A DNA stretch of 64,000 nucleotides from contig NZ_CP090953.1 in NCBI RefSeq assembly GCF_021513175.1, positions 1,879,001-1,943,000 of the forward strand. Reading direction: 5' to 3'. Positions 59,791 to 64,000 of the stretch are shown in pieces. The notes below the pieces were generated by a model. The model was not told where the DNA came from. It saw only the letters and a list, made by a program, of their open reading frames with translations, and did not search any database. Position numbers and translations under genes: made by a program. Positions within the stretch are counted from its first letter, which is position 1, and every line of letters begins with the position of its first letter. Source of the DNA: Sphingomonas sp. S2-65 (GTDB taxonomy: Bacteria; Pseudomonadota; Alphaproteobacteria; Sphingomonadales; Sphingomonadaceae).

Positions 59791-62235
59791 TTAGTCGTCG
59801 TTGCCGGTGAGGAACGAGGGCAGGCCGATATTCTCGCCGCCTTCTTCCTTGCCGCCTTCCGAACGCTCGCGACGCGGGCCACGATCTCCGCGGCCTTCGC
59901 CGCGGGGACCGCGATCACCACCCTCGCGGGGTGCGCGATCGCCGCCTTCGCTGCGCGGACCACGGTCACCGCCGCCTTCGCGACGCGGACCACGATCGCC
60001 ACCACGGCCGCCGTCACGACGACGATCGCCGCCTTCGCTGCGCGGGCCACGATCGCCGCCGCCGCTGCGGCCGCCTTCGCGCCCACCTTCACGGTCGCCG
60101 CGCGGCTCGCGTGCAGGACGGGTGTCCTCCAGCTCTTCGCCGGTTTCCTGATCGACGACGCGCATCGACAGGCGAACCTTGCCGCGCGGATCGATCTCGA
60201 GGACCTTGACCTTCACTTCCTGGCCTTCCGACACGACGTCGGTCGGCTTCTCGACACGCTCGTTCTTCATTTCGGAGACGTGGACGAGACCGTCCTTGCC
60301 GCCCATGAAGTTCACGAAAGCACCGAAATCGACGATGTTGACGACCTTGCCGTTATAGACCTTGCCGACTTCGGCCTCTTCGACGAGGCCCTTGATCCAA
60401 GCGATCGCCGCTTCGATCTGTGCCGGATCCGAGGACGAGACCTTGATCACGCCTTCGTCGTCGATGTCGACCTTGGCGCCGGTGGTGGCGACGATCTCGC
60501 GGATTACCTTGCCGCCGGTACCGATCACTTCACGGATCTTCGACTTGTCGATCGAGAAGGTCTCGATGCGCGGTGCGTGCGCCGAGAGCTCCGAACGAGT
60601 CTCACCCAGTGCCTTGGCCATTTCGCCCAGGATGTGGATGCGGCCGTCCTTGGCCTGGCTCAGCGCGACCTTCATGATCTCTTCGGTGATGCCGGCGATC
60701 TTGATGTCCATCTGCATCGTGGTGATGCCTTCGGCCGTGCCTGCAACCTTGAAGTCCATGTCGCCGAGGTGATCCTCGTCGCCGAGGATGTCGCTGAGGA
60801 CCGCAAAGTCCTTGCCCTCGAGGATCAGGCCCATCGCGATGCCCGCAACGGGTGCCTTGATCGGCACGCCGGCGTCCATCAGCGACAGCGAACCGCCGCA
60901 CACCGTCGCCATCGACGACGAGCCATTGCTCTCGGTGATATCCGAGGTCAGGCGGATCGTGTAGGGGAATTCTTCCTTGGTGGGCAGCACGCCGTGCAGC
61001 GCACGCCACGCCAGCTTGCCATGGCCGACTTCGCGGCGGCCCGGCGCGCCGAAGCGGCCGACTTCACCGACCGAATAAGGCGGGAAGTTATAGTGCAGCA
61101 TGAAGTGCTGGTAGGACAGGCCACCCAGACCGTCGATCATCTGCTCGGCGTCGCGGGTGCCGAGCGTGCAGGTCGCGATCGTCTGAGTCTCGCCACGCGT
61201 GAACAGAGCGGAACCGTGGGCGCGCGGCAGGAAGTGCGTTTCCGCCTCGATCGGACGGACCGTCTTGGTGTCGCGGCCGTCGATGCGGCGGCCTTCCTTG
61301 AGGATCGCCGTGCGGACGATGTCGGCCTCGAGCTTCTTCACCAGCTTGAGGCTGGCGAGATAGGCCTGGGGATCGCTGTCCTTGAGATCGGCCATGCCTT
61401 CGCGGGCCTTGGTGCGTGCCGCATTGATCGCGGTCTGGCGCTGCTGCTTGTCGGTCAGCTTGTAGGCTGCCTCGAGATCCTTGCCGATCAGCTTCTTGAG
61501 CTTGGCCTTCACTTCGACCTTGTCGTCCTGGGTCTTGAGTTCCCAAGGCTCCTTGGCGGCCTGCTCGGCGAGCTGGATGATCGCATCGATCACGCGCTGC
61601 GATTCGCGGTGCGCGAACATCACGGCGCCCAGCATGACTTCTTCCGAAAGCTCCTTGGCTTCGGATTCGACCATCATCACTGCGTCGTGCGTTGCGGCGA
61701 CGACGAGGTCCAGAAGACCGGCATCGACCTGCTCGTCGGTGGGGTTGAGGATATAATCGGTGCCGTCATAGCCGACGCGCGCGGCGCCGATCGGACCCAT
61801 GAAGGGCACGCCCGACAGCGTCATCGCTGCCGAAGCGGCGACCATCGCGAGGATGTCCGGCTCGTTCTCGCCGTCATAGGACAGGACCTGCGCGATGCAG
61901 TTGATCTCGTTGTAGAAGCCCTCGGGGAAGAGCGGGCGGAGCGGACGATCGATGAGGCGGGAAACCAGCGTTTCCTTCTCGGTCGCGCCGCGCTCGCGCT
62001 TGAAGAAGCCGCCGGGGATACGACCCGCGGCCGAGAACTTCTCCTGATAGTGAACGGTCAGCGGGAAGAAGTCCTGGCCTTCCTTCACCGACTTGGCGGC
62101 AGTCACGGCGCAGAGCACCACGGTCTCGCCCAGCGTTGCGATGACGGCGCCATCGGCCTGGCGGGCAACCTTGCCCGTTTCGAGGGTCAGCGTCTTGCCG
62201 CCCCACTCGATCGATACGGTTTTCTTGTCGAACAT
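59791..62235 (-). CDS. pnp: Polynucleotide phosphorylase with Arg/Gly-rich tail
   Basis: 814 residues, longer than the usual 700-720. It has two RNase PH domains (catalytic Asp/Arg stretches around [11 protein letters not shown] and [16 protein letters not shown]), a helical linker, a KH domain ([15 protein letters not shown], about residue 560) and an S1 domain ([29 protein letters not shown]). About 105 residues follow, made of DRGPR, EGGDR, RGG-type repeats and a conserved-looking end [13 protein letters not shown]. It degrades and tails RNA and is part of the degradosome. rpsO is upstream on the same strand, the classical rpsO-pnp order. Confidence 0.96.
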   Translation of the reverse strand: MFDKKTVSIEWGGKTLTLETGKVARQADGAVIATLGETVVLCAVTAAKSVKEGQDFFPLTVHYQEKFSAAGRIPGGFFKRERGATEKETLVSRLIDRPLRPLFPEGFYNEINCIAQVLSYDGENEPDILAMVAASAAMTLSGVPFMGPIGAARVGYDGTDYILNPTDEQVDAGLLDLVVAATHDAVMMVESEAKELSEEVMLGAVMFAHRESQRVIDAIIQLAEQAAKEPWELKTQDDKVEVKAKLKKLIGKDLEAAYKLTDKQQRQTAINAARTKAREGMADLKDSDPQAYLASLKLVKKLEADIVRTAILKEGRRIDGRDTKTVRPIEAETHFLPRAHGSALFTRGETQTIATCTLGTRDAEQMIDGLGGLSYQHFMLHYNFPPYSVGEVGRFGAPGRREVGHGKLAWRALHGVLPTKEEFPYTIRLTSDITESNGSSSMATVCGGSLSLMDAGVPIKAPVAGIAMGLILEGKDFAVLSDILGDEDHLGDMDFKVAGTAEGITTMQMDIKIAGITEEIMKVALSQAKDGRIHILGEMAKALGETRSELSAHAPRIETFSIDKSKIREVIGTGGKVIREIVATTGAKVDIDDEGVIKVSSSDPAQIEAAIAWIKGLVEEAEVGKVYNGKVVNIVDFGAFVNFMGGKDGLVHVSEMKNERVEKPTDVVSEGQEVKVKVLEIDPRGKVRLSMRVVDQETGEELEDTRPAREPRGDREGGREGGRSGGGDRGPRSEGGDRRRDGGRGGDRGPRREGGGDRGPRSEGGDRAPREGGDRGPRGEGRGDRGPRRERSEGGKEEGGENIGLPSFLTGNDD

Positions 62236-62379
62236 AGATTTTCCTTCACTCCCGCTGCCCGATGCGAGCGGGGGCCTATTTGGTCGAGCCGATAGTGGCT
62301 CGTGGGGACCAGCCGAATTGCCGCTCCCCTTTGTGCCCCCGCAATGGGGGACAATCCGGCGATAAAGCGCCGAAATGAC

Positions 62380-62405
62380 AAAAAGGCGACCCGAGGGCCG
62401 CCTTT
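62380..62405 (-). terminator. Terminator between rpsO and pnp
   Basis: Minus strand AAAGGCG, a 10-nt loop, CGCCTTTTT: an intrinsic terminator just after the rpsO stop. In E. coli rpsO-pnp is partly terminated at this place and the leader of pnp is processed; the same layout is seen here with 174 bp to the pnp start. Confidence 0.7.
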
Positions 62406-62409
62406 CCGG

Positions 62410-62679
62410 TTACTTGCGAAGGCCGAGCTTGCCGATCAGATCGGTGTAGCGGGCCTGATCCTTCTTGCGAAGATAATCGAGGAGGCTGCGGCGCTTGTTG
62501 ACCATCAGCAGCAGACCGCGGCGCGAATGATTGTCCTTCGCGTGGGTCTTGAAGTGCTCGGTCAGGTTCACGATGCGCTCGGTGAGGATCGCGATCTGAA
62601 CTTCGGGGCTGCCGGTGTCACCGCTCTCGCGGCCATGTTCGGTGATAAGCGCTTCCTTGCGCTCTGCCGTGATCGTCAT
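62410..62679 (-). CDS. rpsO: 30S ribosomal protein S15
   Basis: 89 residues, standard length, with the [17 protein letters not shown] and [29 protein letters not shown] core. S15 binds the 16S rRNA central domain and organises the platform; in many bacteria it also represses its own translation through a leader. It lies 21 bp after truB in the order truB-rpsO-pnp. Confidence 0.98.
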   Translation of the reverse strand: MTITAERKEALITEHGRESGDTGSPEVQIAILTERIVNLTEHFKTHAKDNHSRRGLLLMVNKRRSLLDYLRKKDQARYTDLIGKLGLRK

Positions 62680-62700
62680 AGGCTTTCCTTCGACATCGTT

Positions 62701-63699
62701 CTACAGATTGAAACCGCGGACGACCCGGACCTCTCCGGAGCGGACCTCCACCAGCGCCACCGGGATTTCCCCGGAACAGCCGAAGTATTGGCCCTCGTCA
62801 GCGTGTATCCCGGCCAGAACCCGCCCCTGTCGGAGCAGCCCTGCCTGGTCGGGGGTGAGGGATAGAGCCGGGATGTCGTCCAGCCCCGCCCTCAACGGCA
62901 GGAGTATGCGTTCAAGCTGCCGCGCCTTAGCGGTATCGGCCAATTTGTCCAGCGGAATCGCGGATCCCAGCGTGAACGGGCCGGCCTTGATGCGGCGGAG
63001 CATGGTGACGTGGCCGACGGTGCCGAGCGCGAGCGCGATGTCGCGGGCGAGGCTGCGGATATAGGTGCCCTTGGAGACATGGGCGGTGAGGGTGATTTCA
63101 CGCAATTCCTCCCCGGCACGGGGAGGGGGACCATGCGGAGCATCGGGGAGGGGGTTTTCCCCAGGCGACTCCCTTGTGGAGCGCCCCCTCCACCCCTCGC
63201 CTTCGGCGAGCGGTCCCCCTCCCCGTACCGGGGAGGAATGAAGAGCATATATCGTCACGCTGCGGCTCGGGAGCACGACGTCCTCACCGGCGCGGGCGAG
63301 GTCGTAGGCGCGCTCGCCGTCGACCTTGAGCGCGGAATAGGCCGGGGGGACCTGCTCGATCGGGCCGGTGAAGCGCGGCAGGACGGCTTCGACCTGCGCC
63401 AGCGTCGGACGCACCGGGGATGCGGCGATCTCCACCCCCTCAAGGTCGAGCGTGTCGGTCTGCACCCCAAACGCAATCGTGAAGTCGTAGACCTTGTCGC
63501 TGTCGAGCATGCGGCCGGCGAGCTTGGTCGCCTCGCCGACTGCGATCGGCAGCACGCCGGTCGCCAGCGGATCGAGCGTGCCGCCATGCCCGACCTTGAA
63601 CTTGCCATAGCCGCCGTCGCGCAGCGCGCGCTTGACCGCGCTCACCCCCTGAGTGGAGCCGAGCCCCAGCGGCTTGTCGAGAATGATCCATCCATGCAT
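62701..63699 (-). CDS. truB: tRNA pseudouridine-55 synthase TruB with a palindromic insert
   Basis: 332 residues. TruB modifies U55 in the T-loop of tRNA. The catalytic Asp is in GTLDPLATGVLP (about residue 44), with LDKPLGLGSTQGVSAV at the N-terminus, and KGTYIRSLARDIA and the PUA-like C-terminal domain later. Between VTIYALH and REITLTAHVSKGTYIR the protein carries about 45 extra Gly/Pro/Arg-rich residues (about 154-198), which correspond to a repeat element (63105-63238). The family has only a short loop there. The gene is otherwise intact. Confidence 0.95.
   Translation of the reverse strand: MHGWIILDKPLGLGSTQGVSAVKRALRDGGYGKFKVGHGGTLDPLATGVLPIAVGEATKLAGRMLDSDKVYDFTIAFGVQTDTLDLEGVEIAASPVRPTLAQVEAVLPRFTGPIEQVPPAYSALKVDGERAYDLARAGEDVVLPSRSVTIYALHSSPVRGGGPLAEGEGWRGRSTRESPGENPLPDAPHGPPPRAGEELREITLTAHVSKGTYIRSLARDIALALGTVGHVTMLRRIKAGPFTLGSAIPLDKLADTAKARQLERILLPLRAGLDDIPALSLTPDQAGLLRQGRVLAGIHADEGQYFGCSGEIPVALVEVRSGEVRVVRGFNL
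63105..63238. repeat. Palindromic repeat element inserted inside truB
   Basis: The element has ends TTCCTCCCCGGC...GGGGAGG and the matching CCTCCCC...CCGGGGAGGAA; the arms, about 48-54 bp, are imperfect inverted copies, each with its own hairpin. It is translated in frame as part of truB. The sequence differs from the hrpB element in the inner hairpins but shares the plan of nested palindromes ending in GGGGAGG. Confidence 0.8.
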
Positions 63700-63732
63700 C
63701 GCCCGGCGCCTATCGGAGCCGGCGGCGCGGCG

Positions 63733-64000
63733 CTACCGCGACGTGCGGCCCATGCGCTGCATGAAATGCTGGCGGCACAAGGCGACATAGCGCTCATTGC
63801 CGCCGATCTGCTTTTGCTCGCCTTCGCGGATCGCGCGGCCATAATCGTCGACGCGCAGGTTCATCGTCGCCTTGCGCCCGCATTCGCATACCGACTTGAT
63901 CTCGATGAGCGCGTCGGCGAGCGCGAGCAATTCGGCCGAGCCGGGGAACAGCGCCCCCTGAAAGTCAGTGCGCAGGCCGTAAGCGAGCACCGGAATATCA
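63733..64000 (-). CDS. tdk: Thymidine kinase (type II), 3' part only
   Basis: The frame runs from beyond the right edge to a stop at 63733; about 89 codons are visible. The stretch [15 protein letters not shown], then [20 protein letters not shown] with two of the zinc-binding cysteines, [21 protein letters not shown] with a third cysteine and a His, is the C-terminal half of type II thymidine kinase (lasso loop and zinc ribbon). It salvages thymidine to dTMP. The N-terminal P-loop lies outside the window. Confidence 0.92.
   Translation of the reverse strand, partial: DIPVLAYGLRTDFQGALFPGSAELLALADALIEIKSVCECGRKATMNLRVDDYGRAIREGEQKQIGGNERYVALCRQHFMQRMGRTSR

Noticed and set aside
59791..60110. 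Regular short repeats that could be taken for a CRISPR array
   Set aside because: They are codon repeats for an Arg/Gly/Asp-rich protein tail, in frame with pnp, with variable unit length and no unique spacers.
60280..62295. 671-codon open frame antisense to pnp
   Set aside because: Shadow of pnp; Asp/His/Leu-rich sequence without recognisable motifs.

Overview
The window is a dense, high-GC (roughly two-thirds G+C by eye) stretch of a bacterial chromosome. It looks like an alphaproteobacterium of the order Sphingomonadales, probably Sphingomonas or a close relative. The evidence is a circularly permuted ssrA (two-piece tmRNA), the order rnd-lptC-lptA-lptB-rpoN, a DivK-type receiver, the serC-serA-hisZ group, an NDUFS4-like complex I subunit and a glycine-rich double cold-shock protein. 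Codon use and gene spacing look uniform, and I see no phage, plasmid, transposase, CRISPR array, tRNA or rRNA. This is core chromosome with a scatter of short palindromic repeats.

Layout. 1-13.2 kb: 3' part of mutS; an esterase and a PLP enzyme (D-cysteine desulfhydrase-like) preceded by a long untranslated region holding a possible leader peptide and terminator; a lipoprotein; two hemerythrin-like paralogues flanking a GH5 glycosidase; a DUF3572/HAD/RidA operon; divK; rpmG; a Gdt1-like membrane protein; dps; an ATP-dependent DNA ligase; pncA. 13.3-19.3 kb: double cold-shock protein, then rnd-lptCAB-rpoN and a STAS-like protein. 19.4-25.6 kb: ligase-associated exonuclease and DEXH helicase, a two-domain retropepsin-like protein and a mannitol/fructuronate dehydrogenase. 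25.7-29.7 kb: serC-serA-hisZ. 29.8-37.9 kb: secreted hydrolase, extensin-like lipoprotein, LOG-family protein, cytochrome c, pheA, and a mutY/beta-lactamase-like/nudC operon. 37.9-43.4 kb: dciA, two DsbA-like thioredoxin-fold genes, smc. 43.4-47.3 kb: GH130, GH13 and GT4 glycan genes. 47.3-52.7 kb: chorismate mutase, polyprenyl diphosphate synthase, hrpB, complex I subunit. 52.9-56.5 kb: LemA/TPM/TPM/Nudix operon, mscL, an Rrf2 regulator. 56.6-64 kb: ssrA, uvsE, yihY, and the truB-rpsO-pnp ribosome/RNA group (all minus strand), with tdk entering from the right edge.

Functional themes. DNA repair is strongly represented: mutS, mutY, uvsE, the Lhr-type ligase, exonuclease and helicase, dps, and smc for chromosome organisation. 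Envelope biogenesis is represented by lptCAB, ispB, the extensin-like protein and mscL. Amino-acid metabolism is represented by serA, serC, hisZ, pheA, chorismate mutase and the PLP desulfhydrase.

The most unusual signals are: (i) large palindromic repeats inserted in frame inside two housekeeping genes, hrpB and truB, with a sister copy between serA and serC; (ii) a 15-nt perfect complement of the 16S rRNA 3' tail placed as the ribosome binding site of an 18-codon reading frame, followed by a hairpin, upstream of the desulfhydrase-like gene; (iii) a hemerythrin paralogue that has lost metal ligands; and (iv) a GT4/GH13/GH130 cluster with no evident substrate. Functions are inferred from motifs and family memory only; no database search was run.
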